Shown here piece by piece: positions 7,131 through 16,263 of a stretch of DNA of 64,000 nucleotides. Made by a program: the position numbers and the translations under genes. How positions within the stretch are numbered: the first letter of the stretch is position 1; each line of letters begins with the position of its first letter. The DNA lies in assembly GCF_900637295.1 (NCBI RefSeq), contig NZ_LR134363.1:806001-870000 (forward strand), read 5' to 3'. Under the pieces are notes generated by a model. The model saw only the letters and a list, made by a program, of their open reading frames with translations. It ran no database searches and was not told where the DNA came from. Source of the stretch: Actinomyces slackii. Its GTDB lineage: Bacteria > Actinomycetota > Actinomycetes > Actinomycetales > Actinomycetaceae.

Positions 7131-9134
7131 ATGAGCGCCGCCGCCATCGTCCCCGAGCCCCTTTACGACGTCGTCTTCCACGCCCTGGACCCTTTGGAGG
7201 CCAGCGAGCGAGACGTCTTCCTCACCCGCGTCGAGCGCTGGTACCCCGACCTCATCGACGGCCTGACCACCCTGTACGGCCAGGCCGCGCCCGACGCCGC
7301 CACAACGCTCATCGAGCGGGCCGCCCACGCCTACGCCGAGCGCGACCACGAGCTGCGGCGCCTCGACCTGGCCCGGACCCTCGACCCCGCCTGGGCGCAG
7401 GACCCCGGCCGGATCGGCTACGCCGCCTACACCGAGCGCTTCGCCGGCACCCTGCGCGGCGTGGAGGACCGCATCGACTACCTGCGCGAGCTGGGGGTGA
7501 CCTACCTGCACCTCATGCCGCTGCTGACCCCCAGGCCCGGGGACTCCGACGGCGGCTACGCCGTGGCCGACTACCGCTCCATCCGCGAGGACCTGGGGGA
7601 CATGGAGGACCTGTCCCACCTGACCGGCGAGCTGCGCGATGCCGGCATCTCCCTGGTGGTCGACCTGGTCCTCAACCATGTGGCGGCCGAGCACGAGTGG
7701 GCGGTGCGCGCCCGCGCCGGCGAGCAGCGCTACCGCGACTACTTCCTCATCTTCCCCGACCGCACTGAGCCCGACGCCTACGAGGCCACCCTGCCCGAGA
7801 TCTTCCCGGACTTCGCCCCGGGCAACTTCACCTGGAATGAGGAGCTCGACGGTTGGGTGTGGACCACCTTCAACTCCTTCCAGTGGGACATCAACTGGCG
7901 CAACCCGCGCGTCATGGAGGAGTACGCCGGCATCATCCTGGAGTTGGCCAACCGCGGCGTCGAGGTGCTGCGCCTGGATGCCATCGCCTTCACCATCAAG
8001 CGCAAGGGCACTGACTGCCAGGGCCAGCCTGAGGTCCACGCCATCACCGAGGCCCTGCGGGCCCTGACCCGCATCGCCTGCCCGGCCGTTGATCTCAAGG
8101 CCGAGGCGATCGTGGCCCCCACCGAGCTGCTGCAGTACCTGGGGCAGGGCAAGTACACCGGCAAGGTCTCGGATCTGGCCTACCACAACTCCCTCATGGT
8201 TCAGGTCTGGTCCATGCTCGCCACCCGGGACACGCGCCTGGCCGTCGAGGCGCTCCAGAGCCTGCCGGTGGAGCCCGCCTCCGCCACCTGGATCACCTAC
8301 CTGCGCTGTCACGACGACATCGGCTGGGCGATCGACGACGGCGACGCGGCCGCCGTGGGCCTGTCCGGATTCGATCACCGGGCCTTCCTGGCCGACTGGT
8401 ACTCGGGCGAGTACCCCACCTCCGATGCCCGGGGCCTGGTCTTCCAGCACAACCCGGCCACCGGGGATCGGCGCATCGCGGGAACCGCGGCCTCCCTCAT
8501 CGGGCTGGAGGCTGCGGCCGAGGCCTGGGAGGGCGTCACCGATGACACCCCCGAGTTCCGGGCCGAGGAGCTGTGGACCTGGCGCGAGGAGCGGATTCAC
8601 GCCCTGCGCATGGCGCATGCCATCCTCTACGGCTGGGGCGGGATTCCTGTCATCTGGAGCGGGGATGAGCTCGCCCAGCCCAATGACCCCAACTGGGATG
8701 CCGAGCCGGGGCATGAGGCAGACTGCCGGTGGGCCGGGCGACCCCGGCTCGATGGCGCCCGAGCGGAGAACCGCGCCGATCGTGCCACCGTGGAGGGTCG
8801 GGTCTTCACCGACCTGGCGCGCATGGCGCGGGTCCGCGCCGGCCTGCCCCAGTTGGAGGCGAGCGTGCGCACCCGGGTTCAGGATGTTGATGACCCTGGT
8901 GTGCTGGTCACTCACCGTGATCACCCGCGGGGCAGTTTCGTGGGGGTGTACAACGTGACTCCGCAGTGGCGCTCGGTCTCGGCCCGGACCCTGGCCGAGC
9001 TGGGCGTCATGGGGGCCACCGATGTTCTGACCGATACGGTTCCCTTCGGCTCATCCTCCCTGGAGGGTGCCGGGGATGGTCGCGTGCCCGTGCCGCCCTA
9101 CGCGGCCTGGTGGCTGGTGCGCTCAACGGACTGA
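7131..9134 (+). CDS. Amylosucrase-like alpha-glucan glucosyltransferase (GH13_4)
   Basis: 667-aa enzyme of the amylosucrase subfamily, which splits sucrose and adds glucose to an alpha-glucan, releasing fructose. An N-terminal helical domain (about residues 1-95) precedes the (beta/alpha)8 barrel with YTERFAGTLRGVEDRIDYL and LMPLL. The catalytic residues are visible: nucleophile Asp in VLRLDAIAF near 283, acid/base Glu in DLKAEAIV near 325, and the third Asp in LRCHDDIGW near 393. FNSFQWDINWRNP is characteristic of the subfamily. No signal peptide is seen, so it is cytoplasmic. Sucrose specificity is inferred; related trehalose synthases share parts of this pattern. Confidence 0.85.
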   Translation: MSAAAIVPEPLYDVVFHALDPLEASERDVFLTRVERWYPDLIDGLTTLYGQAAPDAATTLIERAAHAYAERDHELRRLDLARTLDPAWAQDPGRIGYAAYTERFAGTLRGVEDRIDYLRELGVTYLHLMPLLTPRPGDSDGGYAVADYRSIREDLGDMEDLSHLTGELRDAGISLVVDLVLNHVAAEHEWAVRARAGEQRYRDYFLIFPDRTEPDAYEATLPEIFPDFAPGNFTWNEELDGWVWTTFNSFQWDINWRNPRVMEEYAGIILELANRGVEVLRLDAIAFTIKRKGTDCQGQPEVHAITEALRALTRIACPAVDLKAEAIVAPTELLQYLGQGKYTGKVSDLAYHNSLMVQVWSMLATRDTRLAVEALQSLPVEPASATWITYLRCHDDIGWAIDDGDAAAVGLSGFDHRAFLADWYSGEYPTSDARGLVFQHNPATGDRRIAGTAASLIGLEAAAEAWEGVTDDTPEFRAEELWTWREERIHALRMAHAILYGWGGIPVIWSGDELAQPNDPNWDAEPGHEADCRWAGRPRLDGARAENRADRATVEGRVFTDLARMARVRAGLPQLEASVRTRVQDVDDPGVLVTHRDHPRGSFVGVYNVTPQWRSVSARTLAELGVMGATDVLTDTVPFGSSSLEGAGDGRVPVPPYAAWWLVRSTD

Positions 9135-9273
9135 GTCCGACGACGGGGCCGGCTGGCGGTGGGTCGAGACGGGCCACGACGCCGGCCGGAGCCCTGCGAG
9201 GGTTCGGCCGGTGGCCCGACACGGTGGTACCGCCCGCCTGCAGTGGAGAAACCAACTCCCTTCTGATGGAGAA

Positions 9274-9315
9274 CTCCACTCCTCAGGAGTGGAGAAATCC
9301 GCGAGTCACTCGTGG
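9274..9315. promoter_or_regulatory. Tandem palindromes upstream of the AAA/DUF4143 gene
   Basis: CTCCACTCCT-C-AGGAGTGGAG (9274-9294) is a perfect 10-bp inverted repeat around one base. CCGCGAGT-C-ACTCGTGG (9299-9315) is a second one with a single G-T pair. They sit just upstream of a -10-like TAGGAT (9334-9339) that ends 6 nt before the ATG at 9346, so they overlap or abut the promoter and are probable operators. The motif GTGGAGAAA is repeated on both sides of the first palindrome. Confidence 0.6.
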
Positions 9316-9345
9316 ATAACTCCGTGAGTCCCGTAGGATGGTGGC

Positions 9346-10593
9346 ATGACGTACATGCCGAGGATCCTCGATCCGCTCATCCGGGAGGCGCTGGACTCCA
9401 GCGGGGCTGTGGTGCTGCGCGGGGCCCGCGCCACCGGCAAGACGGAATCGGCGCTGCAGGTGGCGGCCACCGTGCTGAGACTCGACTCGTCCTCGCCGCG
9501 GGCCCGCCTCGCGCAGTCCTCGCCGGAGACGGCGCTGGAGGGTGAGACGCCGCGTCTCCTGGACGAGTGGCAGCTCGTGCCGGGGCTGTGGAACGAGGTG
9601 CGTCACGCGGTGGATCGTCGGCGCGCTCCCGGCCAGTTCATCCTCACCGGCTCCGCCAGTCCCGACGAGGATCCATTGCGGCACTCGGGGGCCGGCCGCA
9701 TGCAGTCCTTGCTCTTGCGCACCATGACGCTGTACGAGACGGGTCATTCGACGGGTGAGGTCAGCCTGGCGAGGCTCATGAGCGGCCGTGAGCCCGAGCT
9801 CGCCGAGAGCGGCGTTGAACTGGCTGGCGTCGTGGAGCGGCTCGTCGTCGGCGGTTGGCCAGGATGGTTCGACGTGAACGAGCGCCGCGCCCGTGCCCGG
9901 ATGGAGTCCTATATCCAGGACATCGTTGAGCATGAGTACGCCACGGTGGCGGGTGGGCGTCGTGATCCGCGTCGATTCCGGGCCTACCTGGTGGCGCTGG
10001 CCGGGCTGGTGTCACAGGGAGCCAGCCAAGCCGCCATCGTCAGGCGCATGCAGGAGGAGTACTCCGGGGCTCTGGGACCTGCGGCCCCGGCGGTCCTGCA
10101 TGACCTGGCGGAGCGGCTCTTCCTGGTCGAGGATCAGCCCGCATGGTCGCCCCGGCTGCGCTCGGCCAGCGCTGCGGCGCAGGCGCCGACTCGCCACCTG
10201 GCTGACCCATCGCTGGCCGCCGCCCTCATGGGGGCGGGGAGTCGGAGACTCCTGACTGATCCCGAGACCCTGGGGTTCCTCTTCGAGTCCCAGGTGGTCC
10301 ACGATCTGAGGGTCTATGCCCAGAGCGTCGGAGCGCGCGGGGTCTTCCACTTCCGGGACACCAAGGGCCGTGATGAGATCGACGCGGTGATCGAGGGGGC
10401 GGACGGGTCCTGGCTCGGCGTCGAGGTCAAGCTCGGGCAGGCCCGCGTCGATGAGGCTGCGGCGAATCTGCTGCGCGTGGCCGGTAAGATCGAGCGCCCG
10501 CCCTCGGGTCTGTGCGTGGTCATCCCGGTCGGCGTGGCCCACATGCGGCCCGACGGCGTGTCCGTCGTTCCGCTGTCCGTCCTGGGGCCCTGA
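9346..10593 (+). CDS. AAA family ATPase with DUF4143 (AAA_14)
   Basis: 415-aa protein of the widespread but functionally obscure AAA_14/DUF4143 family. Walker A is RGARATGKTE (near residue 28), Walker B is RLLDEWQ (near 70), and the arginine-containing segment TGSASPDEDP lies near 105. The C-terminal half (about 190-400) matches DUF4143, ending in a nuclease-fold-like segment with HFRDTKGRDEIDAVIE and WLGVEVKLGQA. That pattern of spaced Asp, Glu and EVK is reminiscent of PD-(D/E)xK nucleases. The ATG lies 6 nt after TAGGAT, suggesting a leaderless transcript. It stands alone between unrelated genes, as these often mobile genes do. Confidence 0.85.
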   Translation: MTYMPRILDPLIREALDSSGAVVLRGARATGKTESALQVAATVLRLDSSSPRARLAQSSPETALEGETPRLLDEWQLVPGLWNEVRHAVDRRRAPGQFILTGSASPDEDPLRHSGAGRMQSLLLRTMTLYETGHSTGEVSLARLMSGREPELAESGVELAGVVERLVVGGWPGWFDVNERRARARMESYIQDIVEHEYATVAGGRRDPRRFRAYLVALAGLVSQGASQAAIVRRMQEEYSGALGPAAPAVLHDLAERLFLVEDQPAWSPRLRSASAAAQAPTRHLADPSLAAALMGAGSRRLLTDPETLGFLFESQVVHDLRVYAQSVGARGVFHFRDTKGRDEIDAVIEGADGSWLGVEVKLGQARVDEAAANLLRVAGKIERPPSGLCVVIPVGVAHMRPDGVSVVPLSVLGP

Positions 10594-10769
10594 GACGGCG
10601 CTGCGGCTCTGGAAATAGGAGTTTGCTGGGTGATATATTGAAAATAGCTGAGATATCGGCGCAGGGGTTGTGCGGGGCCATCGTTATAGTTACGTTAGTT
10701 ACGGAGGCTGGTGTTGTAGTTCACAGTCTCAAAATCGCATTCGCACGATCGAACTGAGGGGTGATTAAC

Positions 10770-11942
10770 GTGCGTCGCCTAGTTGTGAGACGATGGGAGT
10801 CATTGATTCTATTGCTTCTGGCTATGGTGCTGGTTCTCAGTCTTCAAGTATCTCCGCCAGCATCCAGTTCCCAGAGCCCACCAAATGCTGATGCGGTACT
10901 CAAGACAGTGACCGAGTATCAGGCGATTGTTGACGCGCAGTGGACGGATAAGAGCGCGTCCACTGGGGCGTCGAGCCTGACGTCGGTTGAGGAGCAGAAC
11001 CAAGGCGTGCGAGATCGGATGATCGCTGATGGCATCCCAGTGACGTCGGCAAAGAGCGATGTGAGGATCATTGAGTCCAGTTTCCAGGATGATGGGACGG
11101 TTCTTGTTGTCTTGGACGTGTCGACAACGTTCCTCTACTCCCAGACCGGCAGTACCGGAGATCCCGGTATCGTATCAGACCGTCACAATATCACTTTGAC
11201 CGGGTCTGACAGCGCTGGATATTCAGTAGTGGAGGATGTTGTGGTCAGCTCCGAAGAGGTCGGGGACCCTAACGATGTTCCCGATGATTATGCTCCCAAG
11301 GAGTCTTCGGCTAATAAGAGCAGTTCAACGACGTCCGCTGGAGGTGTTGCTGACGATGCATCGAACGCTCCTGCGGATACTGCTGCCGTTCCGGTCTATA
11401 ATACGACCAATCCAGACGAGGCGGCCATGTCGAGGTATGCGAAGAAATGGACATCACCGCCATATGATGGCGACGTGAATCCGGATGATTTCAACCCAGA
11501 TTTTCCAGTTATGGGTAATAATTGCGCAAACTTCGCTTCTCAGGTGCTACATGCGGGGGGTTGGGAGTATGATGACGGGGTTAACCCCCGCAATACGGCC
11601 AACTGGAGCCCTGATCTGAGCGGGCCATTTGGGCCGTCGCGCACTTGGGTCAACTCGTCTTACCAGTACACTTACGTACTGGAAGGCTCGTATGTATGGC
11701 TTGACAACGTCTACAATGCTGCCGCCGGAGATCTTCTCTACGTGGATTGGGATCCCGATGGGAAGGCTGATGGAACTATAGACCATGTGATGGTTGTGAG
11801 TTCGGTGACGGTTCCGTCTGAGAATCCAAGGATCTCTCAGAAGACCCCTAATCGTTCAAATATCCCCATTGAGCAATCAATGGCAATTGCTGCAGAGCAA
11901 GGCAAGACTGATGTTAATTGGTACGGCCTCAAGCGGGGGTGA
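10770..11942 (+). CDS. Secreted amidase-domain protein (Amidase_6, NlpC/P60-like)
   Basis: About 390 aa with an N-terminal signal or anchor helix (RRWESLILLLLAMVLVLSL). A variable beta-rich and Ser/Thr/Asp-rich region (about 30-215) leads to a C-terminal amidase domain. The papain-like catalytic cysteine is in NNCANFASQVL (near 249) and the histidine in TIDHVMVVSS (near 335). The family is thought to cut peptide or amide bonds in the cell envelope. I chose GTG 10770 because GAGGGG lies 8 nt upstream; GTG 10761 lacks a ribosome site. Base composition is clearly more AT-rich than the flanking genes, suggesting recent acquisition. Confidence 0.8.
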   Translation: MRRLVVRRWESLILLLLAMVLVLSLQVSPPASSSQSPPNADAVLKTVTEYQAIVDAQWTDKSASTGASSLTSVEEQNQGVRDRMIADGIPVTSAKSDVRIIESSFQDDGTVLVVLDVSTTFLYSQTGSTGDPGIVSDRHNITLTGSDSAGYSVVEDVVVSSEEVGDPNDVPDDYAPKESSANKSSSTTSAGGVADDASNAPADTAAVPVYNTTNPDEAAMSRYAKKWTSPPYDGDVNPDDFNPDFPVMGNNCANFASQVLHAGGWEYDDGVNPRNTANWSPDLSGPFGPSRTWVNSSYQYTYVLEGSYVWLDNVYNAAAGDLLYVDWDPDGKADGTIDHVMVVSSVTVPSENPRISQKTPNRSNIPIEQSMAIAAEQGKTDVNWYGLKRG

Positions 11943-12072
11943 CGCTTCGGCGGTCGCGATCTCGATGGCCCTTTGTGGTGGTTTTGGATTGCATGCGTGT
12001 GGAGAATGTTAATTATCTCCCTATCTCTTGTCCGTCTAGATGTTGGCAACCATTTAAGAGAGTGTTGGATGG

Positions 12073-12495
12073 ATGACTCCGGATGAACTCTCGGCGTTCG
12101 CCGCGACGATGGTCTTTCTGCTCCTGGGGGCGGTGGCGGTTCTACTGCCATGGATTGCGGTGCCCAGTGGCACTGGGCACCGCATCCTCAGGTCGCTTAT
12201 GACGGTGGTATCGCCAGTCGTTATTTTCGGCCTGTGGGTTTGGGCGTGGCTCGATGCATCCCTGGCGACTGATAATGGTCGCAGTGTTGGGTGTGGGAGC
12301 AACATGTTATTCATGCTTCATACGTGGGTCGAGCGCGTCGAAGGAATCCCCCATGAGTGCGTCATCAATAGCAGGATAGGCGTGGGGCTGCTGCTGTGCG
12401 GTGCGGTCGGCACGGTTGTGCTGGAGTATCTCGTTCTGCGCCGTCTCGCCCGGAGTCGTAGGCAGGCGCAGGGTGCCGTCCCGGCACGGCTTTGA
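12073..12495 (+). CDS. Small membrane protein, unknown function
   Basis: 140-aa protein I do not recognise. Three hydrophobic segments are visible, around residues 8-30 (AATMVFLLLGAVAVLLPWIAV), 42-62 (VVSPVVIFGLWVWAWL) and 103-123 (IGVGLLLCGAVGTVVLEYLVL). The extracytoplasmic loop between the second and third holds two cysteines (VGCGSN and HECVINS) that could form a disulfide. The C-terminus is basic. It follows the secreted amidase by 130 nt in the same orientation and shares its lower GC, so the two may have arrived together. The ribosome site before the ATG is weak. Confidence 0.6.
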   Translation: MTPDELSAFAATMVFLLLGAVAVLLPWIAVPSGTGHRILRSLMTVVSPVVIFGLWVWAWLDASLATDNGRSVGCGSNMLFMLHTWVERVEGIPHECVINSRIGVGLLLCGAVGTVVLEYLVLRRLARSRRQAQGAVPARL

Positions 12496-12525
12496 GCCGC
12501 GGGCGCTGTCGGGCACACTGGATCG

Positions 12526-14169
12526 GTGAGAGCACTCAACCTTGCCGCCACCGTTGCCGGCGCCGCAGGTAGACCGGAGCGGGTGGCGCACGCTGCGGAC
12601 ACTGGGCCCGCCGGGCTCGCTGATCCTGCCGGACCCCAGCCCACTGAGCCCATGGCGCCCGCCGCGGAGACCACGCCGATGCCGGCGCCCCAGGCCGCGT
12701 CCCCCGCCGGGCTCATGGCCGGGCAGGTGGCCGCCGAGCAGGCTCCCCGTCCGCTCAGCGTCTTCGACCTCATGCGCATCGGCATCGGGCCGTCCTCCTC
12801 GCACACCGTGGGCCCCATGCGGGCGGGCCGCGCCTTCAGCGGCGCCCTGGCGGAGCTGAAGGGCCCAACCCCCTCCCGCCTCGTCGTCGAGCTCTACGGC
12901 TCCCTGGGCGCCACCGGCCGCGGGCACGCCACCGACCGCGCCGTGGTCATGGGGCTGGCCGGGCACGAGCCCGAGACCGTGCCCACCCTCATCTGCGAGA
13001 CCCTATGGCAGCAGGTCGAGGCCGCCGGGGCCCTGGAGGTGGCGGGAGTGGGGGCCGTGCCCTTCGCCCCGCAGGCCGACATCCTCTTCCTGCCCGGACG
13101 GGTCCTGCCCTACCACGTCAACGGCATGACCCTGACCGCCTACTGCCCCGCCGGAGGAGAGATCCTGCGCCGCACCTACTACTCGGTGGGCGGCGGCTTC
13201 GTCATGGAGGAGACCGGCACGCCCGAGGCCCCCGCCGTCCGGGCCCTGACCACCGCGGCCGCGGCCCAGGCGCACGCGACACCGGCCCCCTACCCCTTCT
13301 CCACCTCGGCAGCACTGCTGAGGATCTGCGCGCGCGAGGAGCTGCGCGTGGCCGACGTCGTCCTGGCCAATGAGCTCTCCGCGAGGCCCCGTCATGAGGT
13401 CATCGGCTACCTGGATCGGCTGCGCCGCACGATGAGCGCCTGCATCGATGCGGGCATGAGCGCTGAGGGGGAGTTGCCCGGAGGACTGGGGGTGCGGCGT
13501 CGGGCACGGGCGCTTCACGAGCGGCTCCAGGCCCAGGACAGCGGCCCCATGCGGGCCTTCGCCATGGCCGACCCCCTGCGCGGCATGGACTGGGTGGACC
13601 TTTTCGCCCTGGCGGTCAATGAGGAGAACGCGGCCGGGCACCGGGTGGTCACCGCCCCGACCAACGGGGCGGCCGGCATCGTCCCCGCCGTGCTGGCCTA
13701 CTACGAGCGCTTCATCCCCGGCGCCAACGACGACGGCGCTCGCCGATTCCTCCTGGCCGCCACCGCCGTGGGGGCGCTCATCAAGACCAATGCCTCCATC
13801 GCGGGAGCGGAGGTGGGCTGCCAGGGGGAGGTCGGCTCAGCCTCCTCGATGGCGGCGGCGGGCCTGGCCGAGGCCCTGGGCGGCACTGCGACCCAGGTCG
13901 AGAACGCCGCCGAGATCGCCATGGAGCACAACCTGGGGCTGACCTGCGACCCGGTGGGCGGCCTGGTGCAGATCCCCTGCATCGAGCGCAACGCGGTGGC
14001 CGCCGTCAAGGCCATCAACGCGGCGCGCATGGCCCTGTGGGGCGAGGGGCGGCATGCGGTCTCCCTGGACACGGTCATCGAGACCATGCGCCAGACCGGC
14101 GAGGACATGCTCGCCAAGTACAAGGAGACTTCTCGGGGCGGGCTGGCCGTCAACGTTGTGGAGTGCTGA
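12526..14169 (+). CDS. sdaA: L-serine ammonia-lyase (4Fe-4S serine dehydratase)
   Basis: 547-aa single-chain L-serine dehydratase converting serine to pyruvate and ammonia. The beta domain begins at [20 protein letters not shown] (near residue 78) and the alpha domain occupies about 260-545. The three conserved cysteines for the oxygen-sensitive iron-sulfur cluster appear in [17 protein letters not shown] and QIPCIERNA. The GTG start gives an unusual Ala/Pro-rich leader of about 75 residues. It is preceded by TTGAGC, 16 nt, CACACT and 6 nt, consistent with a leaderless transcript. A start at ATG 12652 or 12715 cannot be excluded. A short sequence matching the last 13 codons recurs at 29798-29839. 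Confidence 0.9.
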   Translation: MRALNLAATVAGAAGRPERVAHAADTGPAGLADPAGPQPTEPMAPAAETTPMPAPQAASPAGLMAGQVAAEQAPRPLSVFDLMRIGIGPSSSHTVGPMRAGRAFSGALAELKGPTPSRLVVELYGSLGATGRGHATDRAVVMGLAGHEPETVPTLICETLWQQVEAAGALEVAGVGAVPFAPQADILFLPGRVLPYHVNGMTLTAYCPAGGEILRRTYYSVGGGFVMEETGTPEAPAVRALTTAAAAQAHATPAPYPFSTSAALLRICAREELRVADVVLANELSARPRHEVIGYLDRLRRTMSACIDAGMSAEGELPGGLGVRRRARALHERLQAQDSGPMRAFAMADPLRGMDWVDLFALAVNEENAAGHRVVTAPTNGAAGIVPAVLAYYERFIPGANDDGARRFLLAATAVGALIKTNASIAGAEVGCQGEVGSASSMAAAGLAEALGGTATQVENAAEIAMEHNLGLTCDPVGGLVQIPCIERNAVAAVKAINAARMALWGEGRHAVSLDTVIETMRQTGEDMLAKYKETSRGGLAVNVVEC

Positions 14170-14210
14170 GGGCCGGCCCCGGAGCCGACGGCGCTGCCCG
14201 GAGCGCTCCA

Positions 14211-14355
14211 GGGCGGCGCGGACGAGCCTTCGCGTCGACGACGAGGGTTCGCGTCATCCGACTGGGGTTAGCACAGGGGTGAATGACGCAGAGTCACGTC
14301 CGCGACGCAAAGTCACGTCCACGACGCGAAGTCACGTCCACGACGCGAAGCGGCG
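14211..14355. repeat. Intergenic hairpin repeat, copy 1 (19-bp units around a conserved core)
   Basis: On the right are 19-bp tandem units starting GACGC(A/G)(A/G)AGTCACGTCC. On the left are related units in the opposite orientation (GGACGAGCCTTCGCGTC and GACGAGGGTTCGCGTC). Between them lies a core, ATCCGACTGGGGTTAGCACA followed by GGGG, that is identical in the second copy at 50587-50706. The element fills most of the gap between the convergent sdaA and the end of the propeller operon, where it could also act as a terminator. Confidence 0.75.
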
Positions 14356-14374
14356 CCCGGCGCCTCCGCCCGCC

Positions 14375-16261
14375 TCAGCGCAGGCCGTGGACAGTCAGGG
14401 CCCGGACATCCCTGCCGAGCTCGCCGGCCTCCTCGACCTGGACCACCGCGACGCAGCCGGGCGCTGTCATGACGGACGGGAACCAGGCGCTGCCGGGGAT
14501 GAAGGCGTCACGGACACTGCCTTGCCCCATGACATGGCCGGAGTCCGTGACCATCGTGGACGACTCCGTGCCGTTGTCCCTGACAGGCAGCGTAACCGGC
14601 GTCGAGCCGTCGGTGGGAATGAGGCGCAGGTCCCGGTCCCGCCTATCACCGGCATCAGTGGGCTCGGTGTACTGGAAGATCGCCGTGCCGACGCGCCCGC
14701 TCTGGCTGACTGGCGCAGCGGTGCGCGTGCGCGGGTCGAAGACCGTGCCGCTCAGTGGATTGACCGGCACGGGAGAGACAGCGACGCCCGGGCTGTCACC
14801 GCCGTCGTGCCGGTACTCATACTGAACCTGGGTGGTGAGTGACCCGGAGGCCTCCGAGGCAGGGGCGTTGATGCCAGCGCCCTCGCCCAGGGAGATCCGT
14901 TCGATCGGCTGATGGCCACCGGTGGCCGCGATGCTGTCGATGGTGACGGCGGAGATGGTCCACACGGGATTGTCCTCAGTTGCTGGCGCACCCTCGCACT
15001 GGGCGGTCCACCCGTCCTGGACGGTGACGTCCTCGGACCCGTAGGAGCAGACATTGTTCAGGGTGACGCGTGCTGACAGGTCTGACTGCGGAACCAGGAT
15101 CAGGTTGTGGCGGTAGCGGTCGTCGACCTGCGGACCAGAAAGGATGAAGGTGGAGTGCCCTGCCGGCCCCGCATAGACATCCTTGACCTCCTCGGCCGGG
15201 ATACTGCCGATCATCCGCCCTCCCTCCAGGGCGATCACCTCCGTGCCGATGAGCGCCGCGGAATCAGTCAGCTGGATCCCTTCCAGTTCAGGGTCGCTCT
15301 GGCGCTGCGCGGTGACCCTCCCGGTCATCGTGTCGAGCACGACGACGACCCGTGCCCGGGCGCTGGAGAAGCGCTCGTCGGCGGTGTCCACCCTGAAGGC
15401 AACGTGCCGCAGATCAGGGCTGGTGACCACGGGGGAGGGCCCGTCATGGACGAGCCCCGTGCGCACGCCGTCGCTGGGAGCCTGGTAGCTCCACAGAGTG
15501 GAGCCGTCCGCAGCGTCCAGCCCGACCACGCCCTTGGCCGTGACGACGATGGGCCCCCGCACTCCGGCGGCGAGTGCGACGCTGTCGAGGTTGCCGGTCA
15601 GCCGCGTGCTCCAGGCGACCCCACTGGGTGCGGTCGTGGGTATGGTGGGCAGCGTGTCCGTGCCGACGGCGTCGGCCAGTTTCTGTGTCGCGGTGGGCAG
15701 AAGACTCGGCTTGGGAAGGGCGGCGGACACTCCGCCCATGACCAGGCCGACCACGAGCGCGGGTGCGAGGGAAGCGCCCGCCGCCCACGCCCAGGAGCGG
15801 CGCAGCGCCGTACCCCGCTCCTGCAGGATCCTTCGCCGGACGAAGGCGAGCCGGGAGACTCCCAGGAGGATGACGCTCCCCGTCAGAAGCGCAGAGCTGA
15901 CCAGGTGCGCGCCCGCCACGAAGTAGTGGTTCATCCACATGGCGCACGTGAGACCAAAGGCCAGAACCGTGGCGATCACCACCATGGTCTGGCGCCCGCG
16001 GTTGGAGTGCCTGATGGCCTTGTGGAGGGCGGGGAAGGCGACCTCGAGGCCGGCGACGATGATCCGCAGCACGAGGCCACCCGTGAAAATCACCCCGAGA
16101 ACCAGGAGGACGGCGAATGCGGGGTCTGTCTCGCTCCTGCTCACCTGATACCAGATTGCCACGGCGAAGGCCGCGATCCCCGCCGCCAGCGCGCCGAGGC
16201 CGGCGGCCAGAAGCGGGTCGGGCAGGCGGGAAGTGAGCCTGCGGAACGAGGTGCTGTCCAT
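14375..16261 (-). CDS. Propeller array type A, member A1 (terminal, unpaired)
   Basis: 628-aa membrane protein defining type A. Hydrophobic helices lie at about 17-40, 50-72, 92-112, 118-138 and 160-182. The extracytoplasmic C-terminal ~430 residues show PQQ/WD-like blade motifs such as [15 protein letters not shown]. Signatures shared by all eight A proteins are RGPI, a TSPD-type motif, LTDSAALI, GxAGHSTF (H varies) and an AVxID segment. A likely disulfide pair is present (NNVC and WTAQC), plus APGC near the end. The ATG has AGGAGG 7 nt upstream and lies 2 nt past the B1 stop, so translation is coupled. It is the last gene of a nine-gene operon and has no B gene after it. Function unknown; no enzyme active site is seen. 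Confidence 0.75.
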   Translation of the reverse strand: MDSTSFRRLTSRLPDPLLAAGLGALAAGIAAFAVAIWYQVSRSETDPAFAVLLVLGVIFTGGLVLRIIVAGLEVAFPALHKAIRHSNRGRQTMVVIATVLAFGLTCAMWMNHYFVAGAHLVSSALLTGSVILLGVSRLAFVRRRILQERGTALRRSWAWAAGASLAPALVVGLVMGGVSAALPKPSLLPTATQKLADAVGTDTLPTIPTTAPSGVAWSTRLTGNLDSVALAAGVRGPIVVTAKGVVGLDAADGSTLWSYQAPSDGVRTGLVHDGPSPVVTSPDLRHVAFRVDTADERFSSARARVVVVLDTMTGRVTAQRQSDPELEGIQLTDSAALIGTEVIALEGGRMIGSIPAEEVKDVYAGPAGHSTFILSGPQVDDRYRHNLILVPQSDLSARVTLNNVCSYGSEDVTVQDGWTAQCEGAPATEDNPVWTISAVTIDSIAATGGHQPIERISLGEGAGINAPASEASGSLTTQVQYEYRHDGGDSPGVAVSPVPVNPLSGTVFDPRTRTAAPVSQSGRVGTAIFQYTEPTDAGDRRDRDLRLIPTDGSTPVTLPVRDNGTESSTMVTDSGHVMGQGSVRDAFIPGSAWFPSVMTAPGCVAVVQVEEAGELGRDVRALTVHGLR

Positions 16262-16263
16262 GC

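Noticed and set aside
14281..14355. Possible CRISPR-like repeats (19-bp units)
   Set aside because: The units follow each other directly with no unique spacers of constant length, there are only three to four, and no cas gene is present.
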